A stretch of 64,000 nucleotides of DNA from positions 46,216 through 110,215 of the forward strand of contig QEUP01000007.1 in NCBI GenBank assembly GCA_003577145.1. Reading direction: 5' to 3'. Of the stretch, positions 37,995-47,105 are shown piece by piece; position 1 is the stretch's first letter, and every line of letters starts with the position of its first letter. A model generated the notes under the pieces. That model searched no databases and was not told where the DNA came from. It was given only the letters and a program-made list of their open reading frames with translations. Source of the stretch: Acidobacteriota bacterium (GTDB lineage Bacteria; Actinomycetota; Acidimicrobiia; Acidimicrobiales; Microtrichaceae). Position numbers and translations under genes: made by a program.

Positions 37995-40544
37995 GTGCGA
38001 AGCTTGTACGGCATCGGTACACGGTTCTCGTTGGCCCACAAGGGCCGTACCTCCCTGACGGTCGCGGCTATCACGCTCGGGGTCGCGGTCCTGTTCGCCG
38101 CGGTAGCAGTCACTGCTTCCATCGAACGGTCTCTGCAGGAGAGCCTCGAAGGGTTCACCGGGGCGGCCGATGTCGTTGCGACTCCGTTGGGCAGCGTCGA
38201 CGGGGTGATGTCGCCGGCCGAGGCCCGGGAGATCACCGACCTCGATTCGGTCGACGCCTCGGCGATGATCTTCGCCTTCCCCACTGCCGTGGATTCAGGG
38301 CCCGAAGGGCAGGTGTTCGAGATGTACGGGTCGACGAACCGCTTCGGGCTCCAGGTGCTAGGTGTCGACCCGCAGCAGCTCGGAGCCATCTACACGTTCG
38401 ACGTCGACCGGGGAGAGGAGTTCTCGCCCGGCGCTCCCGAGGCGGTGGTTCCCGCGGAGCTCGCCGAGGTCCTGGAAGTCGTCCCAGGCGACACCATAGG
38501 TCTCGCGACACCTCACGGCCGTGCCGAGCTGACCGTGACCGGTGTGCTCGCTCGCTCCGGTGCGGGGCTGTTCAACGACGGGATTGCCGTATACACCTCG
38601 ATGCGCACAGCGCATGATCTTGCCGGGATCGACGAGGGAGTGAGCTTTGTCGCCCTCGATCTCCAACCGGGCGTCGATACCGATCGATGGATCGACGAGT
38701 ACGGCGGCGCCGCTGGATCGGGTGTGACGATCATTCCTGCGACCGAGGTCAACGAGTCGGTCCGCGCAGCGGTGCAGGGATTTGGGGCCACCCTCACCGT
38801 TCTCGCGGGGATCGTGCTGTTCGTCGCCACGCTCCTCATCTTTCTCAGCTTCGCGATGTCGATCGCCCAGCGGAGCCGCTCGATCGGGATCCTGCGATCT
38901 GTCGGCGTGTCCAAGTTGCTCACGGCAAGGCTCGTCTTGGTGGAGACGCTCGTCCTCGGGCTGGTCGCCGTCGTGATGGGGCTCGCTCTCGGGGCCGTTC
39001 TCGCCAAGGTCCTGCTGACGTTCGTGAGCCCCCTGCCCACGATCCCGCCTCCGATCCCGATGGTCGTCACCCCGCTGACGGTTGCGATCCCCCTCGTCAC
39101 GGGACTCGTCGCGAGCCTTGTCGGTGCGCTTCGGCCGGCACTTCGCGCTGCCGGGATCGACCCTGTCCCGGCCATGCGACAGCCGATCGGCGCCGAAGCC
39201 AGATCGACCGGCCCGCGCTGGGCGTGGGCGTTCGTCTTGGGCGCGGCCGGTGTGACGCTCGTGGCCGTGGGGCTCGATGGCGCAGCGCCCACCGCCGCTG
39301 GGCTCGTCCTGGTGCTCCTCTCGGTGGTGCTGGTGGCACCTCGGGTGCTGCGATCGGTTGCCTCTGTCGCCCTCGGCCGGCGAATCGGGGGAATGAGCTC
39401 GACGATCGTTGCCGCTCACCTCACCCGGGGGAGCGCCCGCTCGGGATCCATCTTCGCCTTGGCGACGGTGGCGCTCACTGCGACCGTCACGCTCGCTGCG
39501 GTTCAGGGATCGTTCTCTGGCACCGCGGAACGCCAGATCGATGCGCAGTTCGATGTCGATGTCACCCTCAGTGCGGCGTCGAGCTTCGACGAGGCCTTCG
39601 TCGAGCAACTCCAACAGGTTCGCGGTGTTGAAGCGACCTCCCCGACCTGGTGGAGTTGGTCCGACGTGGCGACTCCCAACGGTCTCCAACAGATCCGTGT
39701 CCGCGCCATCGATCCCGGCCTCTACTTCGAGGTCGCGGACTTCGATCTGGTGGAGGGGGACCGCGACTCGATCATCGAGGCACTCGACGGTACCGGCATC
39801 TTGTTGCCCGAGATGCTTGCCGACGATCTCGACGTGGCCGTAGGAGACACCGTCGAGATCACCGCTACATCAGGGCCGGCACGGCTCACCGTCGCCGGTG
39901 TATTCCGCTCGATCGGGTCGACTCGCTCGGCAGATCAGTACTCGGCCCCGGTTCTGGGCATCGGCGCCGCCCGCCGCCTGCTGGCTGCGGATCAGCCGGC
40001 CGAGATCCAGGTCGCGGTCGACGCGGCCTCGGACCCCGGTGAGGTGGTTGCCCGGATCGACGAATCCCTCGCACAGCGCTATTCGTTCGTCGCAGAGACC
40101 GGCGAGGAGGCGGTCGCACCGACGCGCGACCAGCTTCAGGCCCTCACCGGGGTGCTCGGGCTCTTCGCCGCCATGGCTGCGCTGGTGGCGGTTCTCGGGT
40201 TGAGCACGACGCTTGTAGTCTCGGTCATGGAGCGTTCGCGAGAGGTTGGCGTCCTACGGGCACTGGGGGCCAGCAAACCTGAGGTTCGACGACTTGTCGT
40301 GCTCGAAGCGGCGCTGGTGGTTGCCGGTGCGCTCGTGTTGGCGATCCCGCTGGGAGCTGTGCTTTCGATCCCAGTGGTTCGCCTGGCGGGTGACAGCTTG
40401 GGCAGCCGGTTGATCCACGTGTTCCCGTTGCACCTGATCCCTGTCGCCGCCTCGGTCGGGTTGGTGATGGCAGTCGCGGCCGCGGCGGCACCGGCCCACC
40501 GCATCGCAGCCCTTGATGTCGCCTCCGCCCTGAGCCATGAGTGA
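37995..40544 (+). CDS. FtsX/MacB-like ABC transporter permease
   Basis: An 849-aa permease with the duplicated FtsX layout: helix ~20-42, a large extracytoplasmic domain (~50-265), three helices (~270-400), a second helix (~485-510) and outer domain, and three C-terminal helices ending ALDVASALSHE. The repeats MSIAQRSRSIGILRSVGVS and VSVMERSREVGVLRALGAS are the two coupling regions. GTG 37995 has GGGGGG upstream. Such complexes use ATP to drive lipoprotein or peptide extrusion. It is the first gene of an overlapping operon with ABC-2, PPTase, SDR and MbtH genes. Confidence 0.93.
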   Translation: MRSLYGIGTRFSLAHKGRTSLTVAAITLGVAVLFAAVAVTASIERSLQESLEGFTGAADVVATPLGSVDGVMSPAEAREITDLDSVDASAMIFAFPTAVDSGPEGQVFEMYGSTNRFGLQVLGVDPQQLGAIYTFDVDRGEEFSPGAPEAVVPAELAEVLEVVPGDTIGLATPHGRAELTVTGVLARSGAGLFNDGIAVYTSMRTAHDLAGIDEGVSFVALDLQPGVDTDRWIDEYGGAAGSGVTIIPATEVNESVRAAVQGFGATLTVLAGIVLFVATLLIFLSFAMSIAQRSRSIGILRSVGVSKLLTARLVLVETLVLGLVAVVMGLALGAVLAKVLLTFVSPLPTIPPPIPMVVTPLTVAIPLVTGLVASLVGALRPALRAAGIDPVPAMRQPIGAEARSTGPRWAWAFVLGAAGVTLVAVGLDGAAPTAAGLVLVLLSVVLVAPRVLRSVASVALGRRIGGMSSTIVAAHLTRGSARSGSIFALATVALTATVTLAAVQGSFSGTAERQIDAQFDVDVTLSAASSFDEAFVEQLQQVRGVEATSPTWWSWSDVATPNGLQQIRVRAIDPGLYFEVADFDLVEGDRDSIIEALDGTGILLPEMLADDLDVAVGDTVEITATSGPARLTVAGVFRSIGSTRSADQYSAPVLGIGAARRLLAADQPAEIQVAVDAASDPGEVVARIDESLAQRYSFVAETGEEAVAPTRDQLQALTGVLGLFAAMAALVAVLGLSTTLVVSVMERSREVGVLRALGASKPEVRRLVVLEAALVVAGALVLAIPLGAVLSIPVVRLAGDSLGSRLIHVFPLHLIPVAASVGLVMAVAAAAAPAHRIAALDVASALSHE

Positions 40545-41563
40545 GCTGCCGGGATCGGGGGCGTGAGATGATGTCGATGATCACTACCGGGTCGGCTGTG
40601 GAAGCACGAAGACACACCTCGAACGATCTTCCCCTGCTGGAGATCGAGGCGTTGGAGAAGCGCTACGGCGGGCGTGAGGCGCTCCGCGGAGTCGACATCG
40701 TGTTGGAGCCCGGTCAGGTCGTTGCCCTGCTGGGACCGAACGGAGCCGGGAAGACAACGCTGATGTCGATCGTGGCCTCGGTCAGGCGTGCCGATGCCGG
40801 CCGCGTCCGCCTCGATGGCGTGGACCTCACCAACCGGCACGCCGAGTCCCGACAGCACATCGGCTACGCGCCGCAGGAGTTGGCGCTCTATCCGAACCTC
40901 ACGGCGCTGCAGAACCTGGTCTTCTTCGGCGAGCTCTGCGGCCTCCGGGGCCGTGAGCTACGTCGTCGCATCGAGCTCGTCGCCGGTGCGCTGCGCTTCG
41001 AGCACCTGCTCGCCCGTCCGCTGCAAAGGCTCTCGACGGGGGAGAAGAAGCGAATCCACGCCGCTGCTGCCCTGTTGCACCAGCCGAGGCTCCTCCTTCT
41101 CGATGAGCCCACGACCGGTGCCGACATCGAGACGCGCGCTGCGATCCTCGAGCTCGTCACCACGCTGGCGGCCGAGGGTACGGGCATCTTGTATGCGACG
41201 CACTACCTGTTCGAGGTCGAGGAGTTGAATGCCCGCGTGGTGTTCATCGAGGAGGGCATGGTCCTGGCCGAAGGCCATGTGGTCGATCTCGTACGCGAGC
41301 ACGGGGCTTCCGCAGTGGAGCTCACCTTCGACGGCAGCGCTCCCGACTGTGGGCTGGAGGGTGCCCGGTGGCAGGTCAACGGCTCTGTGCTCACCGTGTT
41401 CTGCGCCGAACCAGCCAGCGTCGCAGCCGAAGTGATCGCCTCGATCGATGATGAAGCGTCGCGCCTCCTCCAGGTGGAGCTGATACGCCCGGGACTCGAC
41501 AGCGTCTACCTCGCCTTACGGGGCCGGAGGTTCGAGGGTGGATCCGAGAGGAGCTTGCCGTGA
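40541..41563 (+). CDS. ABC-2 type transporter ATPase
   Basis: A 340-aa ATPase of the drug/polyketide export class: Walker A GPNGAGKTT, signature LSTGEKKR, Walker B LLLLDEPTTGAD and the switch His in YATHYL. A ~100-residue C-terminal domain follows. GTG 40541 overlaps the permease stop as GTGA, as every junction in this operon does up to the SDR gene; ATG 40568 with GGGGG upstream is the alternative. Its partner is the following gene. Confidence 0.92.
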   Translation: MSCRDRGREMMSMITTGSAVEARRHTSNDLPLLEIEALEKRYGGREALRGVDIVLEPGQVVALLGPNGAGKTTLMSIVASVRRADAGRVRLDGVDLTNRHAESRQHIGYAPQELALYPNLTALQNLVFFGELCGLRGRELRRRIELVAGALRFEHLLARPLQRLSTGEKKRIHAAAALLHQPRLLLLDEPTTGADIETRAAILELVTTLAAEGTGILYATHYLFEVEELNARVVFIEEGMVLAEGHVVDLVREHGASAVELTFDGSAPDCGLEGARWQVNGSVLTVFCAEPASVAAEVIASIDDEASRLLQVELIRPGLDSVYLALRGRRFEGGSERSLP

Positions 41564-42318
41564 ACGCGACGCAGGCTGTCCTGAAGCAGAGCGTCCGGCT
41601 ATTCGGTCGTGAGACCGACGTTGTGATCGTACACGTCTTCCTTCCCCTGCTGATCATCGGGATCCTCGATCCGGTGTTCGAGCCGATCCTCGCCCTCGAC
41701 GGGTACCCGGGCGCTCCGGGATCGGCGCAGACCGCTCCGGCCATGGCGATCCTCTTTGCCTTCGTGACAGTCGGCTACGTCGGCGTGATGTTCTTCCGGG
41801 AGTACGAATGGAATACCTATGAACGGATGCTCGCCAGCCCGGCTACTGGCCTCGACATCTTTCTCGGGAAGGCCCTTCCGGCGCTCCTGTTGCTGCTGGC
41901 GCAACAGGCAGTTCTGTTCGGAGTCTCCTGGCTCATGTTCGATCTCGTCGTTCCAGGGTCGGCCACCGGACTGGTCATCACATCGCTGGCACTGACGCTC
42001 ACCGCTATTGCATTCGGCTTCATGCTGGTGATGGTGTCGCCCAGCATCCGCCACGTGGACCTGTTCACAAACCTCGGAGCGATGCTCTTCGCAGGAGTAG
42101 GCGGTGCGCTCGTCCCCCTCAGCCAACTGCCCGGCTGGGTTGGTGCGATCGCCCCGTACTTCCCGAGCTACTGGGCGAGCAAGGGCTTTCGTGCGGTACT
42201 GCTTGACGGCGAGGGAATCGGTGCGACGGTCACTCCCACGTGCGTGATGTTCGCGTTCGCAGTGCTGTTCTTCCTCGTCGGTGCTGTTGCCACGAGGGTC
42301 CAGGAGCGCAAGCTATGA
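41560..42318 (+). CDS. ABC-2 type transporter permease
   Basis: A 252-aa permease with six hydrophobic segments (for example VHVFLPLLIIGILDPVF, AMAILFAFVTVGYVGVMFF and a last segment at ~225-245) and the ABC-2 coupling helix motif FREYEWNTYERMLASPA. It overlaps the ATPase stop (GTGA) and the PPTase start (ATGA). Together with the ATPase it should export a small hydrophobic product, plausibly the product modified by the adjacent enzymes. Confidence 0.9.
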   Translation: MNATQAVLKQSVRLFGRETDVVIVHVFLPLLIIGILDPVFEPILALDGYPGAPGSAQTAPAMAILFAFVTVGYVGVMFFREYEWNTYERMLASPATGLDIFLGKALPALLLLLAQQAVLFGVSWLMFDLVVPGSATGLVITSLALTLTAIAFGFMLVMVSPSIRHVDLFTNLGAMLFAGVGGALVPLSQLPGWVGAIAPYFPSYWASKGFRAVLLDGEGIGATVTPTCVMFAFAVLFFLVGAVATRVQERKL

Positions 42319-43034
42319 CGCTCGTTGACCACACGCTCGTCAGCATCTCTTTGGAGGACGACGTCCGCGTCTGGGTGATCGACGTCACGAAGGCTGATGC
42401 ATCCGAGTCGATACGGCTGCTCTCGGACGAGGAACGCCGACGATGCGAGCGGTTTGCCCACGCCGAGCTCAGGCATCGGTACGCGGCCGCGCACAGCGCC
42501 CTCCGCGAGATCTTGGCTCAGGTCGTGAACGAGGACTCGTCAGGCCTGCAAATATGTCCGCTTCCCTGCCAGACGTGTGGTGGGCCGCATGGCAAGCCTG
42601 CACTCGTCGAGCCTGGGGGATCGGCCATCGAGTTCAACATGTCACACGCCGGCGATTTCGCGGTGGTGGTCACGAGCAAGGGGCGCCCGGTAGGTATCGA
42701 CGTGGAGCAGGCAAGACCCGTCGACGCTGTAGCGCTGGCACGACGGTTCTTCACGCGGGAGGAACATGCCTTTGTGGCGTCCTGTCCGGTACACGAGCAG
42801 GGCCTGGCGTTCGCGCGTCTGTGGACGCGCAAGGAGGCACACCTGAAGGCCATCGGCTGCGGCTTGCCCGGTGGTCTGACTGCCATAAGTGTCCCCGGCT
42901 GGACGCCTCTTCACGTAGTCGAAAGGGGTGCAGGAGGCCCTTACACGATCACGGACCTCGACTTCGACGACCGTCACCTCGGTGCGGTGGCAGTCGGACG
43001 CACTCCACGGCTGACTGGAGCCGAGCCCTCATGA
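42315..43034 (+). CDS. 4'-phosphopantetheinyl transferase, Sfp type
   Basis: A 239-aa enzyme that loads the phosphopantetheine arm onto carrier-protein domains of NRPS, PKS or fatty-acid synthases. The magnesium-binding VGIDVEQ (Asp129, Glu131) and the WTRKEAHLKAIG motif (Glu174) are intact, as is the Cys-rich CPLPCQTCGGPHGKP segment and FNMSHAGDFA. The length of ~240 puts it in the Sfp group that serves secondary metabolism. It overlaps both neighbours by ATGA. Its normal targets, NRPS or PKS genes, are not in this window. Confidence 0.93.
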   Translation: MTLVDHTLVSISLEDDVRVWVIDVTKADASESIRLLSDEERRRCERFAHAELRHRYAAAHSALREILAQVVNEDSSGLQICPLPCQTCGGPHGKPALVEPGGSAIEFNMSHAGDFAVVVTSKGRPVGIDVEQARPVDAVALARRFFTREEHAFVASCPVHEQGLAFARLWTRKEAHLKAIGCGLPGGLTAISVPGWTPLHVVERGAGGPYTITDLDFDDRHLGAVAVGRTPRLTGAEPS

Positions 43035-43927
43035 GCATCGAGTTGCGGGCCAGGAGTCAGGACATCGACGGTGGTTCTCGCGGGACCGCACGCGGAGCAG
43101 TCTCCGTGACCGGGACATCTTCTGCGAGGCGGGCCTGTGCACTCGCTTTGCGATCGCGTGGATTCGAGGTCTACGCGAGCGTGCGGAGTGACACCGATGC
43201 TGACGCTCTCGAATCGGACGATGCACACATTCATCCGCTGCGGCTGGATCTGAAAGACGACGCATCGATCGATGGTGCGGTTACGAGCTTGGCTGAGGCA
43301 ATCGGAGAACGAGGGCTCTATTGCCTGGTCAACAACGCAGGGATCGCCCTCGGGGGGCCGCTGGAACATCTGCCGATCGAATACTGGCGCGACCAGCTTG
43401 CAGCGAACGTAATCGGTCAGGTCGCCTTGACCCGAGCGCTCCTCCCCATGATTCGTAGGGGACGGGGCCGGATCGTCTTCGTGGGTTCGATCAGTGGTCG
43501 TGTCGCAACGCCTCTTCTCGGTCCGTACTGTGCTTCGAAAGCCGCCATCGAATCCGTTGCCGACACCCTCCGCAACGAGCTGTGGCCTTGGCGGATTCCG
43601 GTCTCACTGGTCGAGCCGGGTGGTGTGAGGACGCCTATATGGGACAAGGCGCGCTCGCTGGTTGCCACACTCGAGCAAGAACTGCCCGAGCAGGCGCTGC
43701 AGGACTACGCCGGCGCAATCGAGAACATGCGGCAGGGGATCGAGAGCCAGGAACGCTCGGCCGTCAGTCCCGAGAAGGTGGCGGCAGTGGTCGAGCGGGT
43801 GGTGCTTACTCCTAGGCCTCGTGCCAGATGCGTGGTGGGTCTCGATGCACATGTCACCGGGCTGCTCGCGCGGTACCTACCTTCCAGACCGCGTGACTAC
43901 CTCATTCGTAACGTTCTCGGGCCGTGA
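43031..43927 (+). CDS. Short-chain dehydrogenase with altered nucleotide-binding loop
   Basis: A 298-aa classical SDR by pattern: VNNAGIALGG, the catalytic Ser in VGSISGRVA, and Tyr-x3-Lys in YCASKAA. The usual TGxxxGxG loop near the N-terminus is instead VTGTSSARRACA, missing both later glycines, and the first ~25 residues are an unusual polar extension. NAD(P) binding may be weakened, or the protein may serve another role. A hand count over 43201-43440 gives 144 G/C of 240 (60%), lower than the 75% of a 240-base block at 52801. It overlaps the PPTase stop (ATGA). Confidence 0.85.
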   Translation: MSIELRARSQDIDGGSRGTARGAVSVTGTSSARRACALALRSRGFEVYASVRSDTDADALESDDAHIHPLRLDLKDDASIDGAVTSLAEAIGERGLYCLVNNAGIALGGPLEHLPIEYWRDQLAANVIGQVALTRALLPMIRRGRGRIVFVGSISGRVATPLLGPYCASKAAIESVADTLRNELWPWRIPVSLVEPGGVRTPIWDKARSLVATLEQELPEQALQDYAGAIENMRQGIESQERSAVSPEKVAAVVERVVLTPRPRARCVVGLDAHVTGLLARYLPSRPRDYLIRNVLGP

Positions 43928-43964
43928 AGCTCGCAGGCAAGGAACCTCAGTGAAGGAACGGACC

Positions 43965-44186
43965 ATGAGCTCTGTGTTCGACAACGAAGGGGCCAGCTTC
44001 TCAGTGGTAGTGAACGACGAGGAGCAATACAGCATCTGGCCCACTGGACTCGACGTGCCCGTCGGGTGGCACCACATCGGGCCTCGGAATGCACCTCGGG
44101 CGAAATGCCTGGAGTTCATCAAGGCGAGCTGGACGGACATGCGCCCACGAAGCGTTCGGGGGCGCTCTGGTCTTAGCCAGCCGTGA
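43965..44186 (+). CDS. MbtH-like protein
   Basis: A 73-aa MbtH-family protein, an activator and chaperone of NRPS adenylation domains. The family pattern is complete: NDEEQYSIWP, VPVGWHHIGP, CLEFIKASWTDMRP and SVR. ATG 43965 has GAAGGAA upstream. It lies 37 bp after the SDR gene and ends the operon. No adenylation domain lies in the window. The last ~8 residues (GRSGLSQP) extend beyond the usual end. Confidence 0.92.
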   Translation: MSSVFDNEGASFSVVVNDEEQYSIWPTGLDVPVGWHHIGPRNAPRAKCLEFIKASWTDMRPRSVRGRSGLSQP

Positions 44187-44295
44187 CCGAGAGGTCGCAG
44201 CCGTGCCGGCGGGCAGGGGCACCGAGGCCAGGTGCGGCGGTGGCCTCGACAATGTCGACGAGACGTTGCTGCTTGACCTGGCGGCACTGCCCCGC

Positions 44296-46419
44296 CTACC
44301 GGATCACCGTCTGGTAGCTGCTCGTGAGCCGGGAGGTCTCGAAGGTGAGCTCCAGGTCCAGCGTGAGCGGTCCCGGTGATGCCGGCACCACCGCCTGGAT
44401 GGTGCCGACCCGCACGCACTCGTCGGCCGGGACGTCTCCCTGCCAGCACCAGGAGTGCTCGTCGCCCTCCCAGGCGAGCCGGGCGGTGGTCACGGCCCCT
44501 GCGATGGGGGTTCGGCGGTCGCTGACCACATGGACGTCGACGGCGAGCGCCTCGCCGGGCGACACGGTAGGGGGCAGCCGGTCGGCGACGACGATGACGG
44601 GCCGGCAGGCGTTCTCGAGGGCCTCGTAGCCCAGCTTGGGGAGGCGGTCGTGGCCGAGCACCGACCAGGTGACCGCGGGATGGCCGTCGGCGAAGCAGAA
44701 CTGGGCGAAGCCGCCGGTGGGCCGGTACTTGAGCCGGCGCAGGGTCTCGATGTGGTAGCGGATCAACTCGGCCTGGTAGCGCTGGGTGGCGGCCTGCCAG
44801 TCCTCGAAGGACTCGTAGTCTCCCGGCGGTACGTGGCGGTCGAAGAACGCCTTCTGCAGGCTGTGGGTGTGGGCCAGGTGCTCCCAGTCGAGGTCGGGCC
44901 AGTCCTCGGGCCGGCAGAAGTCCGCGGTGGTGGGGACCGCCTGGGCACCGAACTCGCTGACGAACCTGGCCAGCCGCGGCACGGTCGCGCAGAAGCGGGG
45001 GAAGTCCCGTTCGTCCCCGTGGTACCAGCCGAAGTACACGTGGGTGTCGGTGCCGTCGAGTTGCGGTAGATGGGGGAACACACCCGAGTGGGCGATGACC
45101 GGCCGTGAGCCGTCGGTCTTCTTGAACGCTCGCTTCAAGGAGGCGTCCAGCACCGTCTTGTTGAAGGTGGGCAGCTCCTGGGACAGGGCAGCCCTGGCCG
45201 CCAACCTCACCCGGGCCCCGGGATCGGCCATCTTCGAGGGGTCGACGCTGATGGCCATGGGCTCGTTGTGGGCGCACCAGATGACCACCGAGGGGTGATG
45301 GCCGAGGAGGTTCACCGCCTGGCGGGCCTGGCGGACCGCCTGCTTGCGGACCGAGCGCGCATAGCCCCACTGGAGGGGGAAGTCCTGCCACAGCAGCATC
45401 CCGGTGCTGTCGGCCTCGTCGTAGAGGTCGGGCTTGGAGATGTGGGCGTGCAGGCGGAGCAGGTCCAGCCCGGCGTCTTTGGCGAGGGCGAGGTCACCGG
45501 CGAGGTCGGCGGCGCCTGCCTCGGCCAGGCGCATCCGGGACGGGCCCTGGTTGCTGCCCTTCACGAACATCCGCTCGCCGTTGACGTGCAGCACCCAGTT
45601 GCGCAGGTCGACGCTGCGCAGCCCGGTGCGCAACGTGCGGCGGTCGCTGAGGCGGTTGTCGGCTGTGGTCGCCTCGATGGCGACGTCGTACATCGGCTGG
45701 TCACCCAGCGCGTGAGGCCACCAGAGCCGGGGGGAGGGGACGGCCACGGTCCATTCGATGTGGTTCTCCCCAGCGGCGAGGTCGTGTTCGAGGCGGTGGT
45801 CCACCGCACCGATCGTCGACCTCACGATCACCGGCTGAGCCTCCAGCGAGTCCAGCACGGCCCAGAAGGTGAGCAGAGCCTGGGTCTCGCCGGCCTCGGC
45901 ACAGATGACCCGCCGGTCACGTATGCGGATGGTCCCCGACTCCTCGAGCCGGACCGGGCGCCAGATCCCTCCCGGGTTGGCGTCGGGGTCGAAGCAGTCC
46001 CAGTGCCCGAACACGCCGGTGATGTGGCGCTTGGCGGCCAGGTCCTCCTCGCGTGGGCAGGCCGCCTCGAGCGCCAGGCAGTGCTCGCGTCGACTCCGCA
46101 GCTGGGAGGTGACCTCGAAGGAGTGCGGTATGAAATAGCCCTCGGTGGCCCCCAGGTAGGTGCCGTCGAACCAGACGTCGCCGTGGTAGAAAAGCCCGTC
46201 GATCACCAGCCAGCTGCGCCGCCCGTCCTCGGGCGTAGCGGATTCGAAACGGGTGCGGTACAGCAGCGGGCCGTCGCAGCGGGCGAACGCCGGAGTGGAC
46301 TGCCAGTGTCCCGGTACGTCGATCTCCTCCCACGCCTCGTCGTCGAAGTCGTAGTCGGGGAAGGTGCGGAGGAGGGCGGGCTCGGCAACGGCGGCTCGCC
46401 ACGTGCCTGACAGATCCAT
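44296..46419 (-). CDS. Glycoside hydrolase family 2 protein, beta-mannosidase-like
   Basis: A 707-aa protein without signal peptide. The GH2 order is clear: jelly-roll sugar-binding domain (~1-170), immunoglobulin-like domain (~175-275), TIM barrel (~276-590), C-terminal beta domain. The acid/base is Glu386 in WCAHNEPM and the nucleophile Glu489 in FVSEFGAQAVP. GH2 covers beta-mannosidase, beta-galactosidase, beta-glucuronidase and exo-glucosaminidase; my mannosidase lean is weak. It acts inside the cell on imported glycosides. A TAGCGT box lies 9 nt before its ATG, inside a hairpin loop. Confidence 0.88.
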   Translation of the reverse strand: MDLSGTWRAAVAEPALLRTFPDYDFDDEAWEEIDVPGHWQSTPAFARCDGPLLYRTRFESATPEDGRRSWLVIDGLFYHGDVWFDGTYLGATEGYFIPHSFEVTSQLRSRREHCLALEAACPREEDLAAKRHITGVFGHWDCFDPDANPGGIWRPVRLEESGTIRIRDRRVICAEAGETQALLTFWAVLDSLEAQPVIVRSTIGAVDHRLEHDLAAGENHIEWTVAVPSPRLWWPHALGDQPMYDVAIEATTADNRLSDRRTLRTGLRSVDLRNWVLHVNGERMFVKGSNQGPSRMRLAEAGAADLAGDLALAKDAGLDLLRLHAHISKPDLYDEADSTGMLLWQDFPLQWGYARSVRKQAVRQARQAVNLLGHHPSVVIWCAHNEPMAISVDPSKMADPGARVRLAARAALSQELPTFNKTVLDASLKRAFKKTDGSRPVIAHSGVFPHLPQLDGTDTHVYFGWYHGDERDFPRFCATVPRLARFVSEFGAQAVPTTADFCRPEDWPDLDWEHLAHTHSLQKAFFDRHVPPGDYESFEDWQAATQRYQAELIRYHIETLRRLKYRPTGGFAQFCFADGHPAVTWSVLGHDRLPKLGYEALENACRPVIVVADRLPPTVSPGEALAVDVHVVSDRRTPIAGAVTTARLAWEGDEHSWCWQGDVPADECVRVGTIQAVVPASPGPLTLDLELTFETSRLTSSYQTVIR

Positions 46420-46421
46420 CA

Positions 46422-46440
46422 GGCGGGAACGCTACCCGCC
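46422..46440 (-). other. Hairpin with -10 box in its loop, before the GH2 gene
   Basis: GGCGGG (46422-46427) and CCCGCC (46435-46440) pair around a 7-nt loop. On the minus strand the loop and adjoining base hold TAGCGT (46429-46434), 9 nt before the GH2 ATG. The structure could terminate the upstream small gene or act at the GH2 promoter. Confidence 0.35.
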
Positions 46441-46457
46441 GGCGACGCTTGCTCGCG

Positions 46458-46907
46458 TCAGGCGCAGGCCTGATGCGACGCGAGGACCGTCTCCACGTCG
46501 TCGAGGAGCTCCTGGCGGCTGTGCGGCGGTGCGACGACGGTGTGGCGCTCGGGCAGCCGGTGAAGCGAATCGTGATCGCCGGCGTTGGCGAACACCAGAA
46601 CCGCCTTGTCGGGGTGCTTCTCGTCGATCTCGCTCAGGATCCGTTGCGTGCGGTCACGGGCGACACCTAGCGCGCTGATGATGAGATCGGCGTCGTCGAC
46701 GACCGCGCAATAGCCCTCGGCCACCAGCGGGCAGCGCTCGTCGTCTTCGGACTCGCAAACCGAGACGCAGTACCCGGCGGCCTCGAGGATGCCCGCGGGC
46801 ACCGAGGGGGTGGCGTGGCGAGGGTACGCCAGCAGGACCTTGGTGCAGTCGGGTGTCTTGGGCTCTTCCTCCCACGTCTGTGGCTTGAGGCGGCGACGAA
46901 AGACCAT
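46458..46907 (-). CDS. 149-aa Cys-containing protein, response-regulator-like fold possible
   Basis: A soluble protein starting MVFRRRLKPQTW. From ~20 on, alternating hydrophobic strands and helices (TKVLLAYPRH, AGILEAAGYCVSVCES, LVAEGYCAVVDDADLIISAL, DKAVLVFANA, HTVVAPPHSRQELLDDVETV) suggest a CheY-like alpha/beta fold, with Asp residues in VVDDADL. Six Cys are present, which is high. Redox or metal roles are possible but unproven. SD CGGAGG precedes the ATG, and a 6-bp inverted repeat (CCGTTG/CAACGG, 46917-46938) lies just upstream. No family recognised. Confidence 0.7.
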   Translation of the reverse strand: MVFRRRLKPQTWEEEPKTPDCTKVLLAYPRHATPSVPAGILEAAGYCVSVCESEDDERCPLVAEGYCAVVDDADLIISALGVARDRTQRILSEIDEKHPDKAVLVFANAGDHDSLHRLPERHTVVAPPHSRQELLDDVETVLASHQACA

Positions 46908-47105
46908 GGCTAACCTCCGTTGCGGGTCAGGCCAACGGGATCACTGTTGTCATGTTAAGCGACAGGGGACAACGGCACTGAAACCTCGATTGTGCCAGAT
47001 GTCACCATACCGGCACTCTGGGTGAAACACGAGGCGCCCCCGCTCGGCTGTGCCAGTGAGCCACCCGGCCCGGAACACCGGGGGATCTCCGCTGGACAAG
47101 CCCGC

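Noticed and set aside
43877..45391. Minus-strand frame that might be a remnant NRPS gene after MbtH
   Set aside because: Its translation is Pro/Arg/Gly-rich with no adenylation or carrier motif and lies out of frame over the GH2 gene, so it is not a synthetase remnant.
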